The notes under the pieces: generated by a model | What the model was told of the DNA's origin: nothing | Databases searched by the model: none | The model's input: only the letters and a program-made list of their open reading frames with translations | Shown here: piece by piece, positions 28,701-36,923 of the stretch | Position numbering within the stretch: the first letter of the stretch is position 1 | How the letters are laid out: every line of letters begins with the position of its first letter | Translations under genes and position numbers: made by a program | Assembly (NCBI GenBank): GCA_016937155.1 | Contig: JAFGWM010000053.1 | Location: 79,495-143,494, forward strand | Source: Deltaproteobacteria bacterium | GTDB taxonomy: Bacteria > Myxococcota_A > Polyangia > HGW-17 | Direction of reading: 5' to 3' | Length of the DNA: 64,000 nt

Positions 28701-30393
28701 TTTCCTCCACATCATCAGTTTTTTCAGCAATCATTGAGGCCATTTTCATGTAACCCCTCATCCTGCCGCTGCCCTCGTAAAGATCCTTTAGGAGTCGCAT
28801 CATCTCAAGATCAGTTGTCATTACTTCCAGCAGGTGTTCAAGAATGTCTATCGCTCTGCTGTGATCATCAAGTTCTTTTGCATACAGAAAACCAAGTTCT
28901 CTTCTGGCCATTCTGGCTTCTTCAGCACTTTCCACACTCTCGATTTTCCTGTTCAGCAATGATGCAAGCTGTTCGAATAGTTCGTGTTTTCTGTAAATAA
29001 CCTCAAGGGCGAGGATTGACTCCATATCATCAGGTACAAGCGAAAACACTTCCTCATAGGTTGCTGCCGCTAAAAAATTATCTTTTAGTCTGTCGTTTTG
29101 AATCCTTGCAATTTCTCTCAGGTAGAAAGCTTTTTCATGACTGTCATCAGAAATATTGATTCGTTTTTTTAATGTTTTTATCAGCGTTTCCCAGTCTTCA
29201 TTCTTCTTCTGTATTCCCGCAAGTTCATCGAGAACTTCTCCGTTTTTTGGATCAACACTGTGAGCCCGTTCAAAAAGTTCCACTGCTCTCCTCGGATTAC
29301 CCAGTCTTTCATTACAGGCTTTTCCAGCTTCCAGATACAGTCTTGCAGCAACCTCTGAACTTCTCACATCCGGGATCATCATGACAAGTTCATCAACATA
29401 CAGATCCCAGTGATTTCCAGTTATTGCAAGCCTCTTGAGATCAGCTAGGAGTGAATCATCTTCAGGCTTTAACTCGAAAATAACTTTAATTGCCAGAAGA
29501 GCCTCTTCTGTGTTATCCAGTTCAATTTCCTGTATCTGAGCAACCTCTTTTATAAGCTGGGTTCCTTCCTCATCAGTTTCAAACATACCGGCATTGAACC
29601 TGCATATCAGTACATCAGCCAGTTTGCCGTGATCTCTGTTTGCCCTTGCTTCCTTCTCTATCCTTTTCACATTTGCAACAGCATCTTCATCATCCGGATT
29701 CTCTTCAAGATAAAGTTCCCACCCTTCAATATCATCCTTGTCTTCCGGCTTTTCAGTTGGCCCCTCATTCTCTTCTTCAGCGCACTCAACTGCAGCTGTA
29801 CTTTCAACGGATTTTTCAGCCAGCTTTTTCTCAAGATCAGCAACTTTTTTTTCGTATTCTTTACTGATTTGAGATTTTACTTTCTTCTCAATCTCTGCCG
29901 TATCGATTTTTTCATCAACTCCTGATTTTAGTTCTTCCAACTCCTTAGTAAGCTTCTTAATCTCCAGATTCGCCTTCTCAAGCTCTTCATCGGACTGCGT
30001 ATTAGAATTACCCGCATTGTTTTCGAGATCTTCTATCTGCTTTTTCAGATTTCTGATTTCCTCACCGGCTTTTTCTTCATTCTCTTTCCTGAGCTTCTTT
30101 TTCAACTTTTTCATCATGTCTTCAGGCAGCTCAGTATCAAGAATTTCTCTGGTTTCCTTAAGACTTTTCTGAAGAGCCTTAATTTCTTTATCTTTTTCTT
30201 CCAGAGCAGAAGATATCTCAGTATCCTCCTTCTCTGAATCTGATGAATCCAGATACTCAGCTATCTCTGAAATAGCATCAATAACATCTTCGAGATGTTT
30301 CCCGTCTTCTTCGCCTTCAATTTCTATTTCAGCAATAAATTCAAGATGATTATTCAACAACTCTACATACTTTTTTAAATTTTCTCGGGACAT
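25768..30393 (-). CDS. Giant TPR protein with N-terminal coiled coil
   Basis: 1541-aa cytoplasmic scaffold. Start ATG 30393 has GGAGG with a 7-base spacer; the frame is open to 30447 without such a site. Residues about 45-220 are highly charged coiled coil (KEIKALQKSLKETREIL, KKLRKENEEKAGEEIRNLKK). About 225-1225 is a run of TPR-type helix pairs (ALEYLEKLSEDTDGEERAIY, AVVLYEKLIELIPGHDKATR, and AEDYLQKANAALS, for example), more than twenty by eye. About 1225-1541 is the region shared with the response-regulator protein at 21500-24691. No catalytic motif. Length and repeats suggest an assembly platform for a cell-polarity, motility or secretion complex. Promoter candidate at 30436-30464. Confidence 0.85.
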   Translation of the reverse strand: MSRENLKKYVELLNNHLEFIAEIEIEGEEDGKHLEDVIDAISEIAEYLDSSDSEKEDTEISSALEEKDKEIKALQKSLKETREILDTELPEDMMKKLKKKLRKENEEKAGEEIRNLKKQIEDLENNAGNSNTQSDEELEKANLEIKKLTKELEELKSGVDEKIDTAEIEKKVKSQISKEYEKKVADLEKKLAEKSVESTAAVECAEEENEGPTEKPEDKDDIEGWELYLEENPDDEDAVANVKRIEKEARANRDHGKLADVLICRFNAGMFETDEEGTQLIKEVAQIQEIELDNTEEALLAIKVIFELKPEDDSLLADLKRLAITGNHWDLYVDELVMMIPDVRSSEVAARLYLEAGKACNERLGNPRRAVELFERAHSVDPKNGEVLDELAGIQKKNEDWETLIKTLKKRINISDDSHEKAFYLREIARIQNDRLKDNFLAAATYEEVFSLVPDDMESILALEVIYRKHELFEQLASLLNRKIESVESAEEARMARRELGFLYAKELDDHSRAIDILEHLLEVMTTDLEMMRLLKDLYEGSGRMRGYMKMASMIAEKTDDVEEKVNLYKRMAAEYLLNPTMRSNAAENYERVILLRPEEEDIYSQLEDIYESEEQYEELCATLRKHSEVLHDNIPKSKILRKLGKTLLNKMKDIDGAVSVLEESQELKGNSADTWKLLGSAYMKNDDYSSALEYLEKLSEDTDGEERAIYLKDAGKCLFNLGELEKAEDYLQKANAALSNDSEILEILGDTYYEMGQWTRSVNYLEKALDTNANEKEKSALVFKAASIYSDKLEDLTKAVVLYEKLIELIPGHDKATRILAEHYYNISDWEKAAPLLHVIVTEIGDMPKHDKVEMFLKAGKVALSAGDIEKAASYLEKARELEPTSLDVLLELAELRDRREEWDGALSLYQALLVAHRDNLSSIQVAEIYTKLGKIKEIKGDTVKAVSFYDKALEFHPGCNDAAEAVVRLRTDSQDYEKVAKIKLGRIEKEEDLDKKLELISELIRFYIDTAKDPDSAIELQEEAISLKPGDRGVLNDALDLYHLTERWDKVVSTVLKLADLEEPGLLRSKYHYSAALIYAEEMGDENGALEQFEVCLEQDSENEEVFERIIQIHKKREDWHSLVRSIRKQMKRNSALQKDVNIWETLGEVYMEQMGDMDTALAAFEAAANLSGDTEKHLRLADLYIQAGPQHLDKAQSAYMKVLSEEPQNIDLIRKLFDISIAKQDKDLTWNLCGVLAMYNQASDKEKLFYDKYAGKGLAKATSILNDDEWLLLSSDGEDNDLNMIFRALGYFMALYEAKPHSVWGFNRKNRVDIDKDKRDWVRAYEYVSKTLLIKVRPELFESEGLPLRVQLANTREDNALLPSWKVDVKAFQKMDQMQSAYYFARELAYLRPERFYRRAAATPTSLFNSLYAVLELTVPGKIPSLPDDRKSEVQKIMEHLRNAVPAATLESTKPFIEKFSTRDIDNSVARWINANARTSLRAATLITGELKHTVAMTLDEQDNITGIKSRDRVSEILKFVLSPEYYELRKAIGLAIK

Positions 30394-30435
30394 TAAGATA
30401 CCTCCGGATTCGAGATCTGCTTTGATAAACCCATG

Positions 30436-30464
30436 TTTATAAAACAAATGGACATCCCTTGCAA
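30436..30464 (-). promoter_or_regulatory. Candidate sigma-70-type promoter of the giant TPR gene
   Basis: Minus strand: TTGCAA (30459-30464), 17-base spacer, TATAAA (30436-30441). Transcription would start about 35 bases before ATG 30393, leaving room for the GGAGG ribosome site. Good spacing and near-consensus -10. Confidence 0.5.
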
Positions 30465-30547
30465 ATCAACAATTAAAAAAAATAAATTTTCCTCAGTATA
30501 AACAAAACAAACTAATTATTAATTAAAAGCCAACAATATAATTTTCC

Positions 30548-30578
30548 TGCACAAGTTAAAGATTACTGTTGCACAAGT
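30548..30578 (+). repeat. Two direct repeats TGCACAAGT, 22 bases apart
   Basis: TGCACAAGT occurs at 30548-30556 and 30570-30578. The 22-base period is close to two helical turns, so two protein molecules could sit on the same face. The second copy covers the candidate -35 box of the gene at 30604. Likely a regulator site; could be chance. Confidence 0.45.
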
Positions 30579-30597
30579 AGTTATTAGCAAATATTAT
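30569..30597 (+). promoter_or_regulatory. Candidate promoter giving a leaderless transcript
   Basis: TTGCAC (30569-30574), 17-base spacer, TATTAT (30592-30597). The expected start point, 6-7 bases downstream, falls on or next to the A of ATG 30604. No Shine-Dalgarno-like sequence is present between -10 and ATG. Confidence 0.5.
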
Positions 30598-30603
30598 TAC
30601 CTC

Positions 30604-31584
30604 ATGAGAAACATCTGGATATTGACACTAGTTATCGTCACCTTTTCATGTAACGAACCATATCACGGCTCCCGTATAGTGGGTAATATCTATACCGGGG
30701 GTGTCATAGATCAAAACACCCTTGTTACCCCAAGTCGTATATCTGCAGGAGATGGCACATATACTTATCCTGTCACTGACGATGCCGGATACATAGATCA
30801 TTATGAGCTTTATGCCGGAATTGATGGCATCGGAACAGTACGTCTTAAAAATTTCCTGATAAGACCGGTTATTGAAAATCATCATCCCTGTCTTCAGTTT
30901 GTCAGGGATGAACTTAGAGTTGATGATGGTGATGGTGAGGAACACTTCCTGAACATGTGTTCATACCCGTTCCCCGATTTGAACAGAGATCTTTATGCTG
31001 TGGTTAGTGCTGCCCCAAGTGGCATAGGCACTGCCAACCCCGGTTATAACTTTCTTGAATGGGCTTTTGACATGAGGGATCCTGAGAATACTGTTTTAAA
31101 TCCAAGCTGCAAGACAGTTGGAGGTGAACTACAGGACAACAGAATCCTTTATATAAAAGAAGCTGTGAACGCCTACTGTTCCCAACTGCACAAAGATTAT
31201 TACATTGGTAATCCATATCAGTTGACAGCCCCTGTAAATGGAGAGTTTTATGGTCTTGTTGACAATCTTGATCCTAGAACTGGTCTTGCAACCGGCGGTT
31301 TTTCATTTCCTGTCAGGTATAAACTTCAGGATATAACATCAATATTTGTGGTCGCCGATCCCGATCCGGATCGTTTGAGCACAGAAAATTTTGATGAGAA
31401 CCTTCCACCAAACCCGGAAGGTCGGATTATTCTCATGGGAAACAGTGATGGCTCCTTCGGATATCTCGATAAGGATATGTTTGAGGGAACATGGCACGGA
31501 CTTATGGAAAGTCCCTATGGGGAACAGATATGGTTTGAATACACACTTTTCTATGATCTGGATGAAGATTCAGTTTACTTCTAG
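30604..31584 (+). CDS. Lipoprotein, function unknown (first gene of an outer-membrane cluster)
   Basis: 326-aa predicted lipoprotein. Short signal MRNIWILTLVIVTFSC with lipobox VTFSC. The mature part is beta-rich and acidic with Asp-rich turns (RVDDGDGEEHF, VADPDPDRLS) and a few Cys residues; no known domain was recognised. The ATG sits directly after a candidate -10 box and has no ribosome site, so it may be translated from a leaderless message. A second lipoprotein gene follows after 18 bases, then an OmpA/TSP3 gene and a TonB-dependent receptor, all on the same strand with very short gaps. That context suggests a surface complex or ligand-binding component of an uptake system. Confidence 0.75.
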   Translation: MRNIWILTLVIVTFSCNEPYHGSRIVGNIYTGGVIDQNTLVTPSRISAGDGTYTYPVTDDAGYIDHYELYAGIDGIGTVRLKNFLIRPVIENHHPCLQFVRDELRVDDGDGEEHFLNMCSYPFPDLNRDLYAVVSAAPSGIGTANPGYNFLEWAFDMRDPENTVLNPSCKTVGGELQDNRILYIKEAVNAYCSQLHKDYYIGNPYQLTAPVNGEFYGLVDNLDPRTGLATGGFSFPVRYKLQDITSIFVVADPDPDRLSTENFDENLPPNPEGRIILMGNSDGSFGYLDKDMFEGTWHGLMESPYGEQIWFEYTLFYDLDEDSVYF

Positions 31585-31602
31585 CGCCAAAGAGGCTTTA
31601 AT

Positions 31603-32730
31603 ATGAAAGTTTTCAATACACTTGTTCTGTCTTTAATTTTCAGTTTATCATTTCAATCATGTCATTCCGTAGACTGTGGGGAAGGCACCGTGGAAGAGAA
31701 CGGCACCTGTGTCCCGCTGAATATTCCCGATGTAATTGAAGGAGAAACTCTTTGTGCCTCCGGCTCGCACTGGAACAGCGCTCTGGGTCAGTGTTTTGTT
31801 GATCCTGAGACTGTATGTGGAACTGGTACTCAAGTTGTTTGGAATGAAGATTCTTCAGAATTCACATGTGTTTCAACAGGGAATCCGGAATTACCGGAGT
31901 GTCCGGAGGCTACACCAGGTGGTCCTATTTGCATCACAGGCAAAGTCAGATATTTTATCGATCCTGGTGACGAAACAAAGTTGATGACTTCAGAAATTAC
32001 TGATCCATTGATATTGGATCAGATTGAAATAGTTGTATACGACCCACTGGATTATGCTGCAAAAGGCAGTGACAGTGAACCTCTCGGCCGGGCCACAATT
32101 GATGCAACCCTCGGGGCTTTTATTGCAACCGAGATAATTGTTCCAACACAGGGGTATATTGCCCTTGTGGTAAGAGACAAGAACTGGACTCCTGATTCAG
32201 ATCCTGAATCATGGCCCTTTACGGGTTATGCTTATCAGGCAACACCCGGGATAAATATTGAAGGCACATACGCTGTTACAATCACAAATGATCAACTTAA
32301 CACCTGGCAGTCTGATCTTGAAACAGATCCCAGTTTTATTGGTGAAGCCTGCTCAGAAGGTCACATATATAACTGCGGAACATGGATCGGAATTTATCAG
32401 GACGAAGAGTCTAAAACTCCAATTGACGGGGTAGTCCCATACTACGGGACTAACACAAGGGTTCCAGCCACATCAATGGCATTCATTGACAAAAATACCG
32501 ACGGAAAACTGAATATCCTCACAAGAGGTACAGACAGGGCCCACACATCAGATACAGGAATAGTTATGTACTTCGGTGCTGAACTGACGTCATATTTCGG
32601 TCTTTGTGATTTTCTGGTCACCGATAACCTTTGTAACGACTGGGAAATGAATTTCCCCAAAACACTTCAGGGGGGATCTTCACAAAAAACGCTATTTGTA
32701 GAGTTTGTTGATGGTACAAGACTGAATTAA
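31603..32730 (+). CDS. Cys-containing lipoprotein, function unknown
   Basis: 375-aa predicted lipoprotein, signal MKVFNTLVLSLIFSLSFQSC with lipobox SFQSC. Residues about 25-120 are Cys-rich and EGF-like in look (DCGEGTVEENGTCVP, CASGSHWNSALGQCFVD, CGTGTQVVW). The remainder is a beta-sandwich-like region (IEIVVYDPLDYAAKGSD, GYIALVVRDKNW) that resembles carboxypeptidase-regulatory or transthyretin-like folds, uncertain. It lies between the lipoprotein at 30604 and the OmpA/TSP3 gene, 19 bases from the latter, and is likely co-transcribed. Confidence 0.75.
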   Translation: MKVFNTLVLSLIFSLSFQSCHSVDCGEGTVEENGTCVPLNIPDVIEGETLCASGSHWNSALGQCFVDPETVCGTGTQVVWNEDSSEFTCVSTGNPELPECPEATPGGPICITGKVRYFIDPGDETKLMTSEITDPLILDQIEIVVYDPLDYAAKGSDSEPLGRATIDATLGAFIATEIIVPTQGYIALVVRDKNWTPDSDPESWPFTGYAYQATPGINIEGTYAVTITNDQLNTWQSDLETDPSFIGEACSEGHIYNCGTWIGIYQDEESKTPIDGVVPYYGTNTRVPATSMAFIDKNTDGKLNILTRGTDRAHTSDTGIVMYFGAELTSYFGLCDFLVTDNLCNDWEMNFPKTLQGGSSQKTLFVEFVDGTRLN

Positions 32731-32749
32731 TCTTTCCAGGAACTTGGAT

Positions 32750-34543
32750 ATGAATACTCTTATGAAAATACATTTTTTCTTTATGACTGCGGCTATTTTG
32801 CTGATATCCGTTCCAACGGCAAAGGCAATAAGGCCCCGGGGAATAGATTCTCAGATTTACACACCCTCCACTGATTACTCGGGAATAACAGGCGTGGAAT
32901 CATCCACATCACTGAAGCCCTGGACTGTAAATTTCGGAATTGGTGTAAACTGGGCTATATCACCAATGAGACTGGATTTTTCAGGAGCTCCTGATGAGGA
33001 ATCAAAAAATGCACTGTCCTACCAGACAACATTTGACTTTTTATTTACCCTTGGACTCCCTCATTCCTTTTCAGCATTTTTCAGATTCCCCCTCCACCGA
33101 ATGGGTCCTAGTGATGCATTTAATGAAAATTCTGACTGGGGATTTACTGCAAATGACCCTCTGAATACTGTTGACCGAACAATTCCCAGAAGTATTCCTG
33201 GAGATACCACAGTGGGTATCAAGTACGGCCTTTTCAACAATGGGAAATTCAGTGCTTCACTTTTAGGCAGTGTGATTCTACCCTTTGGTGTCGAGGAGGT
33301 TTTCGGAGGAGATGAATCGATTCAGGCTAGAGGAACTCTCTCAATTGGTACTACACTGAAGAAACTGGATGCATTTTTAAATCTAAGTTATCTCTATCGC
33401 CCTGGACACGAAATACCGGATCCCCTTGACGATTCCCACATACTGCTGGCTTCATCCAGCGAACTTCAATTTGCCCTAGGACTCCGGTTTCGATTCACCG
33501 AAAATGTCGCTGTAATTGGAGCAGTTCAGCAGTATATACCAGTGGGTTGTGAAGACAGCTGTGACAAACCATTTGAAATGCGCGCAGGTGTTGAACTTCT
33601 GCTCACGCAGTCGCTGCATTTACAGGTTTTTGGTGGTTCAGGCATTCCTCTTGTCGAAGACTACGGCAGGGGAACCGATATGAGAATTGGAGCAGCTCTC
33701 TCCTGGAATGCCGGAATTTTTGAAAAGAAAAAGGTGGTGGGAGATAGAGATAGTGATGGCATAAAGGATGATGTTGATCTCTGCCCTGATGATAAGGAAG
33801 ATTTTGATAAATTTGAAGATGAAGACGGATGCCCGGAACCTGACAATGATCAGGATGGTATTCCGGATAAACTTGATAAATGCCCCAATGAACCTGAGGA
33901 TGAGGATGGGTTTCAGGACTCAGACGGTTGTCCGGATCCCGACAATGATGGGGATAATGTTCTTGATTCATCTGACAGATGTCCCGGAACTGATAAAGAT
34001 GCTTCAGATAACTTTGCAAAAACAAGAGAGGATCGTGACGGATTTGAAGATGAAGATGGCTGTCCGGATCCCGATAATGATCAGGACGGAATACCTGATG
34101 CTATTGATAAGTGTCCAAATCAGAAAGAAACTGTAAATGGAATAGATGATACTGACGGATGCCCGGATGCCATGGGTGGTCCGAAAATGACAGGGGGCCA
34201 GTTAACTCTGAAAGGAAAAGTGAGATTTGAGAAACGCAAATCCAGATTCACAAGAGACTCTCTGGGTGTACTTCTCAGTGTTGCAAATCTTCTCAAATCC
34301 AATCCCGGACTGAGACTTGTAAGAGCCGAGGTTCATGTGGGCAGAACAACAAGTCGGCGAAGAGATCAGAATCTGTCTGATTCAAGAGCTCAGGCTATAA
34401 GATTATATCTTCTTGGTAAAGGTGTTCCTCCCTGGCAGATTCAGGCAGTAGGCTATGGAAGTTCCTATCCTGTTATGAAAGGAACCTCCAAAAAGGCTGA
34501 AAAAGCCAATAATCGTGTTGATTTTATAATTGTATACCAGTAA
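32750..34543 (+). CDS. OmpA-family outer-membrane protein with thrombospondin type 3 repeats
   Basis: 597-aa protein. Signal peptide (MKIHFFFMTAAILLISVPTA, cleaved after AKA). Residues about 45-325 are a predicted beta barrel with alternating strands (WTVNFGIGVNWAIS, SLHLQVFGGSGIP). About 330-475 are acidic calcium-binding TSP type 3 repeats of the form DxDxDGIxDxxDxCP (DSDGIKDDVDLCPDD, DNDQDGIPDKLDKCPNEPED). The end is an OmpA-like peptidoglycan-binding domain (LSDSRAQAIRLYLLGKG, IQAVGYGSSYP, ANNRVDFIIV), in which the usual TD near its start is replaced by VHVGRTT. ATG 32750 is preferred over TTG 32744 since AGGA lies 8 bases upstream. It likely anchors the envelope and may carry the neighbouring lipoproteins or receptor. 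Confidence 0.87.
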   Translation: MNTLMKIHFFFMTAAILLISVPTAKAIRPRGIDSQIYTPSTDYSGITGVESSTSLKPWTVNFGIGVNWAISPMRLDFSGAPDEESKNALSYQTTFDFLFTLGLPHSFSAFFRFPLHRMGPSDAFNENSDWGFTANDPLNTVDRTIPRSIPGDTTVGIKYGLFNNGKFSASLLGSVILPFGVEEVFGGDESIQARGTLSIGTTLKKLDAFLNLSYLYRPGHEIPDPLDDSHILLASSSELQFALGLRFRFTENVAVIGAVQQYIPVGCEDSCDKPFEMRAGVELLLTQSLHLQVFGGSGIPLVEDYGRGTDMRIGAALSWNAGIFEKKKVVGDRDSDGIKDDVDLCPDDKEDFDKFEDEDGCPEPDNDQDGIPDKLDKCPNEPEDEDGFQDSDGCPDPDNDGDNVLDSSDRCPGTDKDASDNFAKTREDRDGFEDEDGCPDPDNDQDGIPDAIDKCPNQKETVNGIDDTDGCPDAMGGPKMTGGQLTLKGKVRFEKRKSRFTRDSLGVLLSVANLLKSNPGLRLVRAEVHVGRTTSRRRDQNLSDSRAQAIRLYLLGKGVPPWQIQAVGYGSSYPVMKGTSKKAEKANNRVDFIIVYQ

Positions 34544-34555
34544 CAGGAGTTCTCC

Positions 34556-36913
34556 GTGAAGACTTATTTTATTTCAATCATCTCAATCCTTCTGATCTGT
34601 TTTCAGACGGCAGAATCTTTTGCTCAGTCAGGAAACAGTAAGAATATCCTGTTCACTTCCAGTGATGATGACATGAATATTGGTGAACCACTAGGGGAAA
34701 CCCAGAATACTTCTGAAGAAGACAGACTTCTCAAACTCAGGAAAATAGTTCAGAGTGCCACAAAGGGAGAGACCACTGTTCAGGAAGCACCTGCCGTTAT
34801 CACAATTATCACTGAAGATGATATTCAGGATTATGGATTCCGAAATTTTATCGATCTTATGTCTTTCATCCCCAATATCCTCAACGTTAACTCTCAGTAT
34901 GACAACATGCCCGTTATTGCATCATCTGGCATGACCCAGTCTATTCTTGTTTTACAGGATGGAATCAGCCTTTTTGATACAATATTCAGTGTTCAGCCCA
35001 CAATAAGAAGATGGCCTCTTGAAATTGTAAAAAGGGTTGAGGTAATGTCATCTCCTGGTGGTGTACTCTGGGGTGCTAACTCCTTCCTTGGTATTGCTTC
35101 AATTATTACAAAGGACGCAGAGGACATTGACGGGGTTCAACTTAGTGTCGGTGGTGGCACCGGTCCCGGAGATCAGGATGTTTTTCGTTCCTATGCTCTT
35201 TTTGGAAAGGTCTTTGGAGATCTAAAGGTTTTTGCTCATCTCAGTGGTGAGTTTTTCAGGGGTCCCAAGTATGAGTATCTGCCTTTAAGACTCTACGCGG
35301 CACCACCTCAGCCTCTTTCACCAATACAGTATAACTACGATCTAGAAAGTTCATCCCGTGTGCCAATGAACTTTTATGGCAGCTTTAACGGGAAAATTAC
35401 TTTCAAGCAGTGGCAGCTTTTATGGTCAGCCCCTTTCGTAGGATTCCCTGGTATGGAAAATCAGAATCTGGCAAGACCGGTTTCAATGATTGCCTGGTCT
35501 ATTCGAAACAATGATACCATTGCAAATCTCAGGCAGAATAACTTCAACTGGTATGACAGATTTATTGCACTGAAATTCAAGGATAAGGCTTTTGATGATA
35601 AACTTTCCGTGGAAGGTAAAGGATACTTCACCCAGTTTGTGAGAAATATGGTTCCGATGGTTGCACTGCCTGCAGTTGAAGGAGCCTTCAATGGTATGGC
35701 CTTCAAAACTGATACAAAAGCTCAAAGAACCGGTATAAACCTTGATTTCAATCTGAATGTTACAAATAACACCAGAGTATTATTCGGGTTTGAGGCATTT
35801 TATGAATGGATTAACAATTCCAATGCTTCTCTGATTGCACCGTTTGATGACAGCGGCAATCTGGACTTTGGAGCCATTCCAATTTTGTGCCCGTATGAGG
35901 ATGTGAATGGTAATGGTATTCCTGTTTATGATCCAAACAATCCATCCAACACAACCTATGTGCCAGGCTGTACAAAAACTTTCATTTACGATCAGGACCG
36001 ACTTGTAGCGGGTGGTTTTCTTGATCTTCAGCATAAATTCAGGAATAAGATCATAGTGGATGGTGGTCTGCGTATTCAGTTCTCCCCTGCTGGCAATGTC
36101 ACGTATTCACCTATCTTCCTTCCTGGTGCTGCTATGGTTGTGCCCCTAGGTAAAAACTGGAACTGGAAACTAAATTACCTAACAGGTTTCCGTGCACCTG
36201 TTTTTTATAATACAGGTGCAAACGGAAACAATGTATCCTTTGGTGGAAATCCTGATATGGATTTCGAAAGAAGTCAGGCTTTCCAGACTGAGATAAACTC
36301 CATTCTCATTAAAAATAAAGGAATAATTCAGGAACTGAGCCTTCGTTTGAACTATTCACATATTCTTTTGCAGAACGCTATTAAAATCAATCAGGGTGTA
36401 TATTACAACTCTGGTGACAGGACATTTGATACCGTTGAAGCCCTTGCCAGATTGTACCTTCGTGGTGGACACAGTCTTTATGCCGGTTATACATTCAATA
36501 ATGGATATGCCAGTTCTTACATCGATGGAATGATGCTTCGTAGTATTCCCAATCAGTACTTTTCTCTAGCCAGCGTTTTCAGACTTTCCAGAAAGATGGA
36601 TCTAATTACTTCATTGAGAGTAATAGGAGCATACGAGGACCCCAATAGAGTAACAGATGACAACAACAGCTCCAAGGCCAGCTGGGTGGCATACGAACTG
36701 GTTCCCAGTGCAGCATTGCTCAGTGCAGGTCTGAGATACAAGACAAGTCTGGCCGGTCACAAAGCTGAATTCAGTTTTATGACCTATAATCTCATGGATA
36801 CCAGAAGTTATTACACAGCAGATTATTTCAATGACCCCACTGCGAACAGTGAGACTGTGCCCACCAAAGGACAGCGTTTTTACTTCTTCGCCAATACCAA
36901 ATTTTATTTCTAA
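34556..36913 (+). CDS. TonB-dependent outer-membrane receptor
   Basis: 785-aa receptor for active uptake of a large ligand across the outer membrane, powered by TonB/ExbBD. GTG start at 34556 has AGGAG with a 6-base spacer; signal peptide ends near SFAQ. The plug domain (about 60-190) shows APAVITIITEDDIQDYGFR, SILVLQDGIS, VKRVEVMSSPGGVLWGAN and SIITKDAED, all standard plug motifs. The rest is barrel strands ending in aromatic FFANTKFYF, the C-terminal signature for barrel assembly. No TonB box is obvious. It is 12 bases after the OmpA/TSP3 gene, the last gene of the cluster. The substrate is not evident; no siderophore or cobalamin genes are near. Confidence 0.93.
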   Translation: MKTYFISIISILLICFQTAESFAQSGNSKNILFTSSDDDMNIGEPLGETQNTSEEDRLLKLRKIVQSATKGETTVQEAPAVITIITEDDIQDYGFRNFIDLMSFIPNILNVNSQYDNMPVIASSGMTQSILVLQDGISLFDTIFSVQPTIRRWPLEIVKRVEVMSSPGGVLWGANSFLGIASIITKDAEDIDGVQLSVGGGTGPGDQDVFRSYALFGKVFGDLKVFAHLSGEFFRGPKYEYLPLRLYAAPPQPLSPIQYNYDLESSSRVPMNFYGSFNGKITFKQWQLLWSAPFVGFPGMENQNLARPVSMIAWSIRNNDTIANLRQNNFNWYDRFIALKFKDKAFDDKLSVEGKGYFTQFVRNMVPMVALPAVEGAFNGMAFKTDTKAQRTGINLDFNLNVTNNTRVLFGFEAFYEWINNSNASLIAPFDDSGNLDFGAIPILCPYEDVNGNGIPVYDPNNPSNTTYVPGCTKTFIYDQDRLVAGGFLDLQHKFRNKIIVDGGLRIQFSPAGNVTYSPIFLPGAAMVVPLGKNWNWKLNYLTGFRAPVFYNTGANGNNVSFGGNPDMDFERSQAFQTEINSILIKNKGIIQELSLRLNYSHILLQNAIKINQGVYYNSGDRTFDTVEALARLYLRGGHSLYAGYTFNNGYASSYIDGMMLRSIPNQYFSLASVFRLSRKMDLITSLRVIGAYEDPNRVTDDNNSSKASWVAYELVPSAALLSAGLRYKTSLAGHKAEFSFMTYNLMDTRSYYTADYFNDPTANSETVPTKGQRFYFFANTKFYF

Positions 36914-36923
36914 AATCCTCTCT

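Noticed and set aside
33603-34136. Long open frames on both strands within the TSP3 repeat region
   Set aside because: They result from the GAT/GAC-rich repeat coding; the OmpA gene covers them.
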